This document shows positions 1-7,797 of a stretch of 31,025 bases of DNA, in pieces. A program made the translations under genes and the position numbers. The notes under the pieces are model-generated. The model made no database searches. It saw only the letters and a program-made list of their open reading frames with translations, and was not told the origin of the DNA. The stretch spans positions 1 through 31,025 of the forward strand of contig JBQTIT010000084.1 in assembly GCA_052387855.1 (NCBI GenBank), read 5' to 3'. The DNA comes from CAIYZT01 sp052387855 (GTDB lineage Bacteria > Pseudomonadota > Alphaproteobacteria > Rhodobacterales > Rhodobacteraceae). Numbering within the stretch: the first letter of the stretch is position 1; each line of letters opens with the position of its first letter.

Positions 1-164
1 GCGTCCGGTAAAATGGTTCCGCATAGACGACAGAGGCCAGTGCCTGACCTGGCTGGCGCGAAGCGCCTGCCGGGGGAAGGGCAGGCGCTGGCCGAAGGCC
101 TTTGGGGCCCTCGGCCGGGGATGGGGCGGGCGGCGCGCATGGCCTCGGCGGTGGCCTCAGCCAG
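1..164 (-). repeat. Intergenic palindromic repeat, copy 0 (truncated by window edge)
   Basis: Read on the minus strand, 164-138 is a 27-nt block that matches 30826-30852 at 26 of 27 positions. After it come a C-rich stretch, a GGCCAGCGCC segment and a block ending in a TATGCGGAACC-type motif near 12-22, in the same order as the two copies at 30658-31025. It contains a perfect 10-bp hairpin, AGCGCCTGCC (62-71) with GGCAGGCGCT (80-89), and a 6-bp one, GGCCGA (90-95) with TCGGCC (111-116). It lies just beyond the 3' end of rnhA. The stretch 165-264 has no gene that I can support. The similarity was found by eye and not scored. Confidence 0.6.
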
Positions 165-264
165 TTCAGTCGGATCAGAACAGGTACCGCGTTTCCCCGG
201 GCTGGGGGGCGGAGCGGCGGGGCTCTTTCGGGGGCGGGCCGGAAACCTTGTCTTCGGCGCTCCG

Positions 265-717
265 TCAGCCCTTGAAAGGCGCCATTCCGGCCCGGGCCAA
301 GGCATCGGCGCGTTCGTTTTCGGCGTGGCCTGCGTGGCCCTTGATCCACGTCCACACCACCTGGTGGCGCGCCTGCGCCGCCTCCAGCCGCTGCCACAGC
401 TCGACATTCTTGACCGGAGCGCCGCCCGCCGTGCGCCACCCCTTGCGCTTCCAGCCGTGGATCCACTCGGTGACGCCGTTCTTCACATAGGCGCTGTCGG
501 TGACGATGGTCAGCCGGCTTGGCCGGCTCAGCGCCTCAAGCGCCGAGATGGCGGCCATCAACTCCATCCGGTTGTTGGTGGTCTGCGCCTCGCCGCCCTG
601 CATCTCGCGCTCCTTGACCACGGCCGCCCCCTCGCGCGCCTGCATCAGCACGCCCCAGCCCCCCGGGCCGGGATTGCCCGAACAGGCCCCGTCGGTATAG
701 GCCACCAGGTCCGCCAT
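265..717 (-). CDS. rnhA: Ribonuclease HI
   Basis: A 150-residue protein that cleaves the RNA strand of RNA-DNA hybrids, for example R-loops and residual primers, in the cytoplasm. The carboxylates of the type 1 active site are all in place: D9 in the YTDGAC motif, E52 in the NNRMEL motif, D74 in TDSAYV and D138 in ERADAL. The conserved histidine is H128 in KGHAGH. Length equals the usual bacterial RNase HI (about 150-155). The ATG directly abuts the ispH stop codon with no bases between, so the two are probably co-transcribed and translationally coupled. No additional domain is present. Identification is firm. Confidence 0.97.
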   Translation of the reverse strand: MADLVAYTDGACSGNPGPGGWGVLMQAREGAAVVKEREMQGGEAQTTNNRMELMAAISALEALSRPSRLTIVTDSAYVKNGVTEWIHGWKRKGWRTAGGAPVKNVELWQRLEAAQARHQVVWTWIKGHAGHAENERADALARAGMAPFKG

Positions 718-1671
718 TCAGACCACCTCGCGCAGCACGCGCGGCACCTTGAATTCCACGTTCTCCTGCGCGGTCTCGACCAGTTCGACCGTCACCGAAA
801 ACCGCGCCCTGAGTGCGTCGATGACCTCTGTCACCAGCTCTTCGGGGGCCGAGGCCCCGGCGGTCAGCCCGATGGCCGTCGCCCCCGCCAGCGCGCGCCA
901 GTCGATCTCGGCCGCGCGCTGCACAAGCTGCGCATAGCCGCATCCCGCCGCACGACCCACCTCGACCAGGCGCTTGGAGTTGGACGAGTTCGGCGCGCCG
1001 ATCACCAATAGCGCCTGGATGCGCGGCGCGATGGCCTTGACCGCCGCCTGCCGGTTGGTGGTGGCATAGCAGATGTCTTCCTTGTGCGGCGCGGCGATGG
1101 CCGGAAACCGGGCCTGAAGCGCGGCGACGATGGCCGCCGTGTCATCGACCGAAAGGGTGGTCTGGGTGATGAAGGCCAGCTTGTCCGGGTCGCGCACGGA
1201 CAGGTGCGCCACATCCTCGACCGTTTCGACCAGCAGCACCTCGCCCGGCGGAAGCTGGCCCATGGTGCCCACCGTCTCGGGGTGGCCGGCATGGCCGATC
1301 ATCACCATCTGAAGGCCGTTTTCCCAATGGCGCGCCGCCTCGTTGTGGACCTTGGTGACCAGCGGGCAGGTGGCATCGACCGCAATCATGTGGCGCCGGC
1401 CCGCCTCGGCCGGCACCGATTTCGGCACGCCATGGGCGGAAAAGATCACCGGGCGGTCATCGGGGCAGTCGTCAAGGTCCTCGACAAAGACCGCGCCGCG
1501 CGCGCGCAGGGCGTCGACGACGAATTTGTTGTGCACGATCTCGTGACGCACATAGACCGGCGCGCCCCATTTCTCGATCGCCAGTTCGACGATCTTGATG
1601 GCGCGGTCCACCCCGGCGCAGAACCCGCGCGGCGCGGCAAGGTAAAGGGTCAGGGCGGGCAGGGCATCCAT
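718..1671 (-). CDS. ispH: 4-hydroxy-3-methylbut-2-enyl diphosphate reductase
   Basis: A 317-residue iron-sulfur enzyme for the last step of the MEP isoprenoid pathway, converting HMBPP to IPP and DMAPP. The three cysteines that bind the 4Fe-4S cluster are visible: C18 in RGFCAGV, C102 in DATCPLV and C201 in ICYATTN. Also present are the substrate-contact segments around HEIVHNK, SAHGV and GHAGHPE, and the SSNS-type motif in the C-terminal third. Length matches the family. The start at 1671 is the ATG just before the conserved Leu-Ala-Pro-Arg-Gly-Phe-Cys run. It leads the minus-strand pair ispH-rnhA. Upstream lies a perfect inverted repeat (1735-1780). Confidence 0.97.
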   Translation of the reverse strand: MDALPALTLYLAAPRGFCAGVDRAIKIVELAIEKWGAPVYVRHEIVHNKFVVDALRARGAVFVEDLDDCPDDRPVIFSAHGVPKSVPAEAGRRHMIAVDATCPLVTKVHNEAARHWENGLQMVMIGHAGHPETVGTMGQLPPGEVLLVETVEDVAHLSVRDPDKLAFITQTTLSVDDTAAIVAALQARFPAIAAPHKEDICYATTNRQAAVKAIAPRIQALLVIGAPNSSNSKRLVEVGRAAGCGYAQLVQRAAEIDWRALAGATAIGLTAGASAPEELVTEVIDALRARFSVTVELVETAQENVEFKVPRVLREVV

Positions 1672-1734
1672 CGGGCAACCTCAAGGCCGGAACGCCCGGC
1701 GCTGGAGGTCTAAAGCATGTCCGGTTCAAATTGA

Positions 1735-1780
1735 ATCGAAAATCGCTGCCGCTCCGTCGCGCTCGAACGCGATTTTCGAT
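1735..1780. repeat. Perfect 12-bp inverted repeat upstream of ispH
   Basis: ATCGAAAATCGC at 1735-1746 is exactly complementary to GCGATTTTCGAT at 1769-1780, with a 22-nt spacer. It sits between the 3' end of the NYN gene and the ispH start, both on the minus strand. It could therefore end the NYN transcript or shape the ispH leader. No clear U-run follows on either strand, so intrinsic termination is not assured. The adjacent 1723-1737 segment is AT-rich (GGTTCAAATTGAATC). Confidence 0.6.
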
Positions 1781-1843
1781 GGCTTGGTGTCAATGCGAAC
1801 CAGACAGGGCAAGGACCACCCAAGGACACGCGCGGGCGCCGCG

Positions 1844-2419
1844 CTACTTGGCCGGCGCGGTGTCCGGTTCCGGCTCATGCGCGCGCGGCTCGCGCGGGGG
1901 GCGGCCGATCACTTCGCGCAGCTCGTCAAGTTCGATGAAGTTGTCGGCCTGACGGCGCAGCTCGTCCGCGATCATCGGCGTCTGGCTGCGGATCGTCGAG
2001 ACGACCGAGACCCGCACCCCCTGCCGTTGCAGGCTTTCCACCAGCGGCCGGAAATCCCCATCGCCCGAGAACAGCACCGCATGGTCAAGGCGCGGCGCCA
2101 GTTCCATCGCGTCGACCGCCAGTTCGATGTCCATGTTGCCCTTGACCTTTCGGCGGCCAAGGCTGTCGGTGTATTCCTTGGCCGGCTTGGTCACCATGGT
2201 AAAGCCGTTGTAGTTCAGCCAGTCGACCAGCGGGCGGATGGGGGAGTATTCGTCATTCTCCAGCAGGGCGGTGTAGTAGAACGCGCGCAAAAGCTTGCCC
2301 CGGCGCATGAATTCCTGCCGCAACAACTTGTAGTCGATGTCAAAGCCCAGCGCCTTTGCGGCGGCGTAAAGATTGGCCCCGTCGATGAACAAGGCCAGCC
2401 GCTCATCCTTGTAGAACAT
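1844..2419 (-). CDS. NYN (PIN-like) domain protein, LabA/DUF88 family
   Basis: A 191-residue protein with the NYN fold of predicted metal-dependent ribonucleases. The acidic motifs are in order: FIDGANLY near residues 10-17, NMDIELAVDAM in the middle, and LFSGDGDFRPLV about 25 residues later. The last of these is the signature of the LabA/DUF88 group. The C-terminal 25 residues are charged and proline-rich and look disordered. I start at the ATG at 2419 because it gives the conserved N-terminus directly; upstream in-frame sequence is intergenic and overlaps folK. Role not known; RNA degradation or processing is an inference from the family. It is divergent from folK. Confidence 0.88.
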   Translation of the reverse strand: MFYKDERLALFIDGANLYAAAKALGFDIDYKLLRQEFMRRGKLLRAFYYTALLENDEYSPIRPLVDWLNYNGFTMVTKPAKEYTDSLGRRKVKGNMDIELAVDAMELAPRLDHAVLFSGDGDFRPLVESLQRQGVRVSVVSTIRSQTPMIADELRRQADNFIELDELREVIGRPPREPRAHEPEPDTAPAK

Positions 2420-2526
2420 CCGAAATCCCCTTTTCCCAATGACTTGACCTGAAATATTCCCGATGCGGCCGCGTCCGCCCCCGGGGCATCCCCGGGCAGG
2501 GCGCGCTCCTTGCCCAAGACTTCCAT

Positions 2527-2544
2527 GCAAGTGCTGACACTTGC
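2527..2544. promoter_or_regulatory. Palindromic operator-like site between the NYN gene and folK
   Basis: GCAAGTG at 2527-2533, spacer CTGA, CACTTGC at 2538-2544: a perfect 7-4-7 dyad in a 216-bp divergent intergenic region. This arrangement is typical of a dimeric repressor site. It is about 90 bp from folK and about 110 bp from the NYN start. The rest of 2420-2635 contains no gene that I can support. No regulator can be named from sequence alone. Confidence 0.45.
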
Positions 2545-2635
2545 TTAAGACAATCTGCCGGAACATTCCGCGCGGGGCCTTGCGGCCTTGCGGTCTGCTT
2601 TGCACAGTGAAAGGGCGGGCGGAACGGGGGCAATC

Positions 2636-3208
2636 GTGACGGAACAAATTGCGGCACTCATCGCTCTCGGCGCGAACCTGCCCTCGCGGGCCGGCGATCC
2701 CGCCGAAACCCTGCGCGCGGCCATCGCCGAAGTGGGGCAAAGGCTTGGCGCCGAGGGTCGGCCGAGCGCGTTCTACCGCACGCCGGCCTTTCCCGCAGGG
2801 TCGGGGCCAGACTATACCAATGCCGCGCTCCACGTCAAATTGCCGCCCGGGCTGTCTGCGCAGGGGCTCTTGGACCTGCTGCACGGGATCGAGGCCGATT
2901 TTGGCCGCACGCGCACCCAGCGTTGGGGCGGGCGGACGCTGGATCTGGACCTTCTGGCGATCGGGGACAGGATCCTGCCCGACCCGGCCATGCAGGCGCA
3001 TTGGCGCGGGCTGCCGGCCGACCGTCAGGCGACCGAGGCGCCGGACCGGCTGATCCTGCCACATCCGCGCCTTCAGGACCGCGCTTTTGTGCTGGTGCCG
3101 CTGGCCGACGTGGCGCCGGACTGGCTGCATCCCGCGCTGGGACTGACCACGCGGCAGATGCTGGAAGCCCTGCCGCAGGCCGAGCGCGCGGCGCTGGTCC
3201 GGCTCTGA
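2636..3208 (+). CDS. folK: 6-hydroxymethyl-7,8-dihydropterin pyrophosphokinase (HPPK)
   Basis: Transfers pyrophosphate from ATP to 6-hydroxymethyl-dihydropterin in folate synthesis. The 190-residue protein (GTG start) has the N-terminal ALGANL motif, and residues 91-107 carry the HPPK signature with the RWGGRTLDLDLL core. D103 and D105 correspond to the two magnesium-binding aspartates. The late motif HPRLQDRAFVLVPL is also present. The GTG at 2636 follows a G-rich Shine-Dalgarno-like run (2626-2630) and places the start right before the conserved core; an upstream GTG-initiated extension to 2588 has no family support. It lies 105 bp upstream of rpoZ, which has its own promoter-like site. Confidence 0.93.
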   Translation: MTEQIAALIALGANLPSRAGDPAETLRAAIAEVGQRLGAEGRPSAFYRTPAFPAGSGPDYTNAALHVKLPPGLSAQGLLDLLHGIEADFGRTRTQRWGGRTLDLDLLAIGDRILPDPAMQAHWRGLPADRQATEAPDRLILPHPRLQDRAFVLVPLADVAPDWLHPALGLTTRQMLEALPQAERAALVRL

Positions 3209-3251
3209 GCCGGGCCGCGCCAAAGGGCTGTGGCGCTTGGCGATTCTGTGC

Positions 3252-3280
3252 TTGTCATTCCCGGCGCATCGGCCTAAATA
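3252..3280 (+). promoter_or_regulatory. Candidate sigma-70-type promoter for rpoZ
   Basis: TTGTCA at 3252-3257 matches the -35 consensus at 5 of 6 positions and is followed by exactly 17 nt and TAAATA at 3275-3280. The distance from the -10 box to the rpoZ ATG (3314) leaves a short leader containing GGAG at 3304-3307. Read by eye; transcription start not known. Confidence 0.5.
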
Positions 3281-3313
3281 GGCGCCTTCCTATCCCCTCA
3301 AGTGGAGATGACC

Positions 3314-3667
3314 ATGGCCCGCGTGACGGTCGAAGATTGCGTTGACAAGGTTCCCAACCGGTTCGAGCTCGTGATGCTTGCCGCCCACCGCGCGCGTGAG
3401 ATCACCGCTGGCGCGCACCCGACGGTGGACCGCGACAATGACAAGAACCCGGTCGTCGCCCTGCGCGAGATCGCCGATGAGACGCAGGCCGCCAGCGCGC
3501 TGCGCGAGCGCATGATCGAAAGCCACCAGACCCAGATCGAGGTGGACGAGCCCGAAGAGGACCAGATGGCGCTCTTGATGTCGGGCGAGATGGACCGCCC
3601 GATGCATGACGAGATGAACGAAGAGCGGATGCTGCGCCAGCTCATGGAAGCCCAGGGCGACAACTGA
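3314..3667 (+). CDS. rpoZ: DNA-directed RNA polymerase omega subunit
   Basis: A 117-residue omega subunit that supports RNA polymerase assembly and, with Rsh-made ppGpp, contributes to stringent control. The N-terminus MARVTVEDCVDKVPNRFELV followed by the AAHRAREI segment is the conserved omega core. The C-terminal half is acidic, as usual in Rhodobacterales. I chose the ATG at 3314 because GGAG at 3304-3307 is well spaced and because omega starts there in the family; two in-frame starts just upstream are unlikely. It lies 30 bp upstream of rsh, the same pairing as rpoZ-spoT in many proteobacteria. Confidence 0.95.
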   Translation: MARVTVEDCVDKVPNRFELVMLAAHRAREITAGAHPTVDRDNDKNPVVALREIADETQAASALRERMIESHQTQIEVDEPEEDQMALLMSGEMDRPMHDEMNEERMLRQLMEAQGDN

Positions 3668-3697
3668 GGCCCTTTAGCAAGGCGGCAAGGTCTGGCC

Positions 3698-5821
3698 ATG
3701 TTTACCGTTGACGCCGAAGACCTTGTCGCCCTTGTCCGCAACTACAATCCGCGCACCAACGCCGATCTGATCCGCCAGGCCTTTGCCTATGGCGCGTCCA
3801 TGCACGAGGGTCAGTTCCGCAAGTCGGGCGAGCCCTATTTCACCCATCCGGTCGCCGTGGCCGCGATCCTGACCGAACAGCACCTGGACGACGCCACCAT
3901 CGTCACCGCGCTGCTGCACGACACGATCGAAGACACCAAATCCACCTATTCCGAGATCACACGCCTGTTCGGCGAAGAGATCGCCGAGCTTGTGGACGGC
4001 GTCACCAAGCTGACCAACCTTCAGCTTTCCTCGACCGAAAGCCAGCAGGCCGAGAATTTTCGCAAGCTGCTGATGGCCATGTCCCGCGATCTGCGGGTGA
4101 TTCTGGTCAAGCTGGCCGACCGGCTGCACAACATGCGCACGATCAAGAGCATGAACCCCGCCAAGCAGGCCCAAAAGGCCCGCGAGACGATGGAGATCTA
4201 TGCCCCCCTTGCCGGGCGCATGGGCATGCAGTGGATGCGCGAAGAGCTTGAGGATCTGGCCTTTCGCGTGCTGAACCCCGAGGCGCGCTCGTCGATCATG
4301 CGCCGGTTCCTGACGCTCCAGCGCGAATCGGGCGATGTGGTGCACCAGATCACCGCCGACATCCGCGCCGAGCTGGACAAGGCGGGGATCGAGGCCGATG
4401 TCTATGGCCGCGCGAAAAAGCCCTATTCGATCTGGCGCAAGATGCAGGAAAAGGACCTGGCCTTTTCCCGCCTGTCCGACATCTACGGCTTTCGCGTGAT
4501 CTGCGGCTCGGTGGCCGACTGCTATGCCATCCTGGGCGAGATTCACCAGCGCTGGCGCGCGGTGCCGGGGCGGTTCAAGGACTACATCAGCCAGCCCAAG
4601 AACAACGGCTACCGGTCGATCCACACCTCGGTTTCGGGGCGCGACGGCAAAAGGGTCGAGGTGCAGATCCGCACGCGCGAGATGCACGAGGTCGCCGAGG
4701 CCGGCGTCGCCGCGCACTGGTCCTATCGCGAGGGCGTGCGCGCGCAGAACCCCTTTGCCGTCGATCCTGGGCGCTGGATCTCGACCCTGACGGAAAAGCT
4801 GGACGAGGGCGACCACGACGAGTTTCTCGAAAACGTCAAGCTTGAGATGTATTCGGACCAGGTGTTCTGCTTTACCCCCAAGGGCGATGTGATCCAGCTT
4901 CCGCGCGGCGCCACCCCCATCGACTTTGCCTATGCGATCCACACGCGCATCGGCAACGCCACCGTTTCGGCCAAGATCGACGGCATCCGCGTGCCGCTGT
5001 GGACCCGGCTCAAGAACGGCCAGTCGATCGAGATCATCACCGCCGAGGGGCAGCGCCCGCAGGCAAGCTGGATCGACATCGCGACGACCGGGCGCGCCAA
5101 GGCGGCGATCCGCAAGTCGCTGCGCGAAGAGGATCGGGGCCGCTTTGTCAAGCTGGGCCACGAACTGGCCCGCGCCGCCTTTGAACATGTCGGCAAGAAG
5201 GCCACCGACAAGGCCCTGCGCACCGCCGCCAAGATGATGGGCCTGCCCGACGAGAACGAGCTTCTGGCCCAGCTCGGCTCGGCCGAGCTTGTCGCCCGGC
5301 GGGTGGTCGAGACGCTGTACCCCGAACTGACGCTCAGCCAGTCCGAAGAGATCGACCAGGCCCGCGCCGTCGTCGGCCTGGCGCCCGACCAGAGCATCCG
5401 CCGCGCCCCCTGCTGCCAGCCCCTGCCGGGCGAGCGGATCGTCGGCATCACCTATCGCGGGCAGGGCGTGGTGGTGCATGCCATCGACTGCCCCAGCCTG
5501 GAGGAGTTCGAAGAGCAGCCGGCCCGCTGGGTCGATCTGCACTGGCAACCCGGCCTGCATGCGGCGGTCAATGCCGTCACGCTGGAGCTTGCCATCTCGA
5601 ACGACGCGGGCGTGCTTGGCCGGATCTGCACCTTGATCGGTGAGCAGAAGGCCAATATCTCGGACCTGAGATTCACGCAGCGCAAGCCGGATTTCTACCG
5701 GCTGCTCATCGATCTTGAGTTGCGCGATGTCGAACATCTGCACAAGATCATGACGGCGCTCGAGGCCGAGACGGATGTGGCGCAGGTGGCGCGGCACCGG
5801 GATGTGACGCGCAAGCCCTGA
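3698..5821 (+). CDS. rsh: Bifunctional (p)ppGpp synthetase/hydrolase (RelA/SpoT homologue)
   Basis: A 707-residue long-form Rsh that makes and degrades the alarmone (p)ppGpp. Domains in order: HD hydrolase (about 25-180) with H50, the H74-D75 pair, E78-D79 and D141 in KLADRLHNMR; synthetase (about 230-345) with D261 in DIYGFR and E321 in EVQIRT; TGS (about 388-450); and a C-terminal ACT domain (about 630-705). The synthetase loop reads R292-F-K-D295, the RXKD form of bifunctional enzymes rather than the EXDD form of RelA. Both active sites look intact, so it is probably the only long Rsh of this organism, as is common in alphaproteobacteria (inference). It is followed 24 bp later by the DUF2062 gene. 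Confidence 0.96.
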   Translation: MFTVDAEDLVALVRNYNPRTNADLIRQAFAYGASMHEGQFRKSGEPYFTHPVAVAAILTEQHLDDATIVTALLHDTIEDTKSTYSEITRLFGEEIAELVDGVTKLTNLQLSSTESQQAENFRKLLMAMSRDLRVILVKLADRLHNMRTIKSMNPAKQAQKARETMEIYAPLAGRMGMQWMREELEDLAFRVLNPEARSSIMRRFLTLQRESGDVVHQITADIRAELDKAGIEADVYGRAKKPYSIWRKMQEKDLAFSRLSDIYGFRVICGSVADCYAILGEIHQRWRAVPGRFKDYISQPKNNGYRSIHTSVSGRDGKRVEVQIRTREMHEVAEAGVAAHWSYREGVRAQNPFAVDPGRWISTLTEKLDEGDHDEFLENVKLEMYSDQVFCFTPKGDVIQLPRGATPIDFAYAIHTRIGNATVSAKIDGIRVPLWTRLKNGQSIEIITAEGQRPQASWIDIATTGRAKAAIRKSLREEDRGRFVKLGHELARAAFEHVGKKATDKALRTAAKMMGLPDENELLAQLGSAELVARRVVETLYPELTLSQSEEIDQARAVVGLAPDQSIRRAPCCQPLPGERIVGITYRGQGVVVHAIDCPSLEEFEEQPARWVDLHWQPGLHAAVNAVTLELAISNDAGVLGRICTLIGEQKANISDLRFTQRKPDFYRLLIDLELRDVEHLHKIMTALEAETDVAQVARHRDVTRKP

Positions 5822-5845
5822 GGGGCGGAAAGGACCGGGGCCAAG

Positions 5846-6556
5846 GTGGTCTTCAAGCGGCGCAAACCATTGGGCTGGCTCGCGTGGATGCGCGAAATGG
5901 TCTACCCCAAGGGGGGGTTTCGCCGGGCCACGCGCTATGTGATCCACCGCATGGCCCGCCTGCCGGACGAGCCGCACCGCATCGCGCGCGGCATCTTTGC
6001 CGGCTCGCTGATCGGCTTTCTGCCGCTGCCGTTCCTGCAATTCCTCGCCGCCTGGGGCGCGGCGCGTCTGGTGCGCGGCAACGTGCTGGCGGCGCTCCTC
6101 GGCACCTTCAACACCAACCCGATCACAACCCCGTTCTTTGCCGTCTTTGCCATGTCGCTTGGCCACTGGCTCTTGGGCGTCGAGGGGCCGCTGACGGCCG
6201 AGGGCATCGCGCGGGCCTTTGGCAAGGCCGGGCAGGACCTGTGGCACAACGCAATCGCGCTTTTTACCGACGCGCACATGGAATGGGGCGGCCTCGCGCG
6301 GTTCTGGAGCGACATCTACCTGCCCTATTTCATCGGCGCGCTGCTGCCAGGGATCGTGCTGTCGGCCATCGCCTATTACCTGACGGTGCCGATCGTGCAG
6401 GCCTATCAAAAGGCGCGGGCGGCCAAGGCGGACGAGCGCCGGGAACGTCGGCGCAAGCTCAAGTCGGCGCTGGTCGATGCGGCGGCGCGGTTCCGCAACG
6501 GGCGCGAGGCCGGCAAGCCCGATTCCAGGGACGAAACCGGGCCCGGCGCGCCCTGA
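5846..6556 (+). CDS. DUF2062 domain membrane protein
   Basis: A 236-residue protein with a GTG start. It begins with the family-typical basic VFKRRKPLGWLAWMREMVYP segment. A motif around HRIARGIFAGSLIGFLP leads into a first hydrophobic hairpin, then NTNPITTPFFAVFAMS, and a second pair of hydrophobic segments near residues 155-185 (YFIGALLPGIVLSAIAYYL). The last 45 residues are highly charged and probably cytoplasmic. DUF2062 proteins are inner-membrane proteins of unknown biochemical role. It lies between rsh and pdxJ with short gaps (24 and 15 bp), so it is likely in the same transcript. Confidence 0.88.
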   Translation: MVFKRRKPLGWLAWMREMVYPKGGFRRATRYVIHRMARLPDEPHRIARGIFAGSLIGFLPLPFLQFLAAWGAARLVRGNVLAALLGTFNTNPITTPFFAVFAMSLGHWLLGVEGPLTAEGIARAFGKAGQDLWHNAIALFTDAHMEWGGLARFWSDIYLPYFIGALLPGIVLSAIAYYLTVPIVQAYQKARAAKADERRERRRKLKSALVDAAARFRNGREAGKPDSRDETGPGAP

Positions 6557-6571
6557 AAGCGGAGAAGACGG

Positions 6572-7312
6572 ATGGAAAAGCTGTGTCTTGGCGTGAACAT
6601 CGACCATGTGGCGACCCTGCGCAACGCGCGCGGCTCTGCCTGGCCGGACCCCTTGCGCGCCGCGCTTGTGGCCGAGGCGGCGGGCGCCGACGGCATCACC
6701 GCCCATCTGCGCGAGGACCGGCGCCACATCCGCGATGCGGACATGGAGGCGCTGATGGCCGGCACCCGCGTGCCGCTGAACTTTGAATGCGCCGCCACCG
6801 ACGAGATGGCGGCCATCGTGCTGCGCCTTCGTCCCCATGCCGTTTGCCTGGTGCCCGAACGGCGCGAGGAACGCACCACCGAAGGCGGGCTGGACGTGGC
6901 CGGCGACGAAAACCGCCTGGCCCGTTTCATCGCGCCGCTGCGCGAGGCCGGCTGCCGGGTGTCGATGTTCATCGGCCATGACGAGCGGCAGATCCGCGCC
7001 TCGGCCCGGATCGGCGCGGCGGTGGTCGAGCTGCACACGGGCCATTATTCGGACCTGCACGCCGCCGGTCACCTGGACGCGGCCGAGGCCGAGCTTGCCG
7101 CCCTGCGCCGGGGCGCCGCGCTGGCCCATTCGCTGGGGCTTGAGGTGCATGCCGGCCATGGCCTGACCTTTGAAAACGTGGCGCCCGTGGCCGCGATCCG
7201 GCAGGTGCGCGAGTTGAACATCGGCCACTTCCTGATCGGCGAGGCCGTGTTCATGGGCCTGGGCCCGGCCATCGAAGAGATGCGGCGGCGGATGGATCTG
7301 GCGCGGTCATGA
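6572..7312 (+). CDS. pdxJ: Pyridoxine 5'-phosphate synthase
   Basis: A 246-residue TIM-barrel enzyme that condenses 1-deoxyxylulose 5-phosphate with 3-amino-2-oxopropyl phosphate in the DXP-dependent vitamin B6 pathway. Visible motifs: LGVNIDHVATLRNARG at the N-terminus, the AGADGITAHLREDRRHI segment carrying the catalytic histidine region, NFECAATDEM, and the C-terminal EVHAGHGLTFENV and ELNIGHFLIGEA phosphate-binding segments. Length matches the family. The last codons overlap an ATG (ATGA at 7309-7312) just upstream of the preferred acpS start. A pdxJ-acpS pair is common in proteobacteria. Confidence 0.97.
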   Translation: MEKLCLGVNIDHVATLRNARGSAWPDPLRAALVAEAAGADGITAHLREDRRHIRDADMEALMAGTRVPLNFECAATDEMAAIVLRLRPHAVCLVPERREERTTEGGLDVAGDENRLARFIAPLREAGCRVSMFIGHDERQIRASARIGAAVVELHTGHYSDLHAAGHLDAAEAELAALRRGAALAHSLGLEVHAGHGLTFENVAPVAAIRQVRELNIGHFLIGEAVFMGLGPAIEEMRRRMDLARS

Positions 7313-7320
7313 TCGCGGGC

Positions 7321-7770
7321 ATGATCCTGGGCATCGGCACCGACCTGTGCAACATCGAGCGGATCGAGGGCGTGCTGGCCCGCCATGGCGACCGCTTCAG
7401 AAACCGCGTCTTTACCCCGCTCGAACAGCGCAAGGCCGAAAGCCGGCCGCGCAACGTCGCGGCGACCTATGCCAAGCGCTGGGCCGCGAAAGAGGCCTGT
7501 TCCAAGGCGCTGGGCACCGGGCTGCGCATGGGCATCGCGTGGAAGGACATGGCGGTGTCCAACCTGCGCTCTGGCCAGCCGGTGATGCATCTGACCGGCT
7601 GGGCGGCCGAGCGGCTGGCGGCGATGACCCCGCCCGGCCATGTCGCGCTGGTCCATGTGACGCTGACCGACGATCACCCCTGGGCCCAGGCCTTTGTGGT
7701 GATCGAGGCCCGCCCCGCCGCCGATCCTGCGCCGCTTGCCTTGACAGCGGCCGCCCCGGCGCGCATGTAG
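7321..7770 (+). CDS. acpS: Holo-[acyl-carrier-protein] synthase
   Basis: Attaches 4'-phosphopantetheine from CoA to acyl carrier protein. From the ATG at 7321 the protein has 149 residues and starts MILGIGTDL, the usual family N-terminus. D8 and E58 (in AAKEACSKALGTG) correspond to the magnesium-binding residues D9 and E58 of the E. coli enzyme. An ATG 12 bp upstream (7309) overlaps the pdxJ stop as ATGA and would add four residues; it may be used for coupling, but the conserved core argues for 7321. About 15 extra Ala/Pro-rich residues at the C-terminus go beyond the usual end after VVIEARP. Confidence 0.93.
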   Translation: MILGIGTDLCNIERIEGVLARHGDRFRNRVFTPLEQRKAESRPRNVAATYAKRWAAKEACSKALGTGLRMGIAWKDMAVSNLRSGQPVMHLTGWAAERLAAMTPPGHVALVHVTLTDDHPWAQAFVVIEARPAADPAPLALTAAAPARM

Positions 7771-7797
7771 CCCGGCGACAGGATAGGGGCGATCATC

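Noticed and set aside
3674..7228. A very long open frame (over 1,100 codons) antisense to rsh, DUF2062 and pdxJ
   Set aside because: High-GC codon bias of the sense genes removes stops from this antisense frame. The translation is low-complexity (Arg/Gly/His/Leu) with no family motif.
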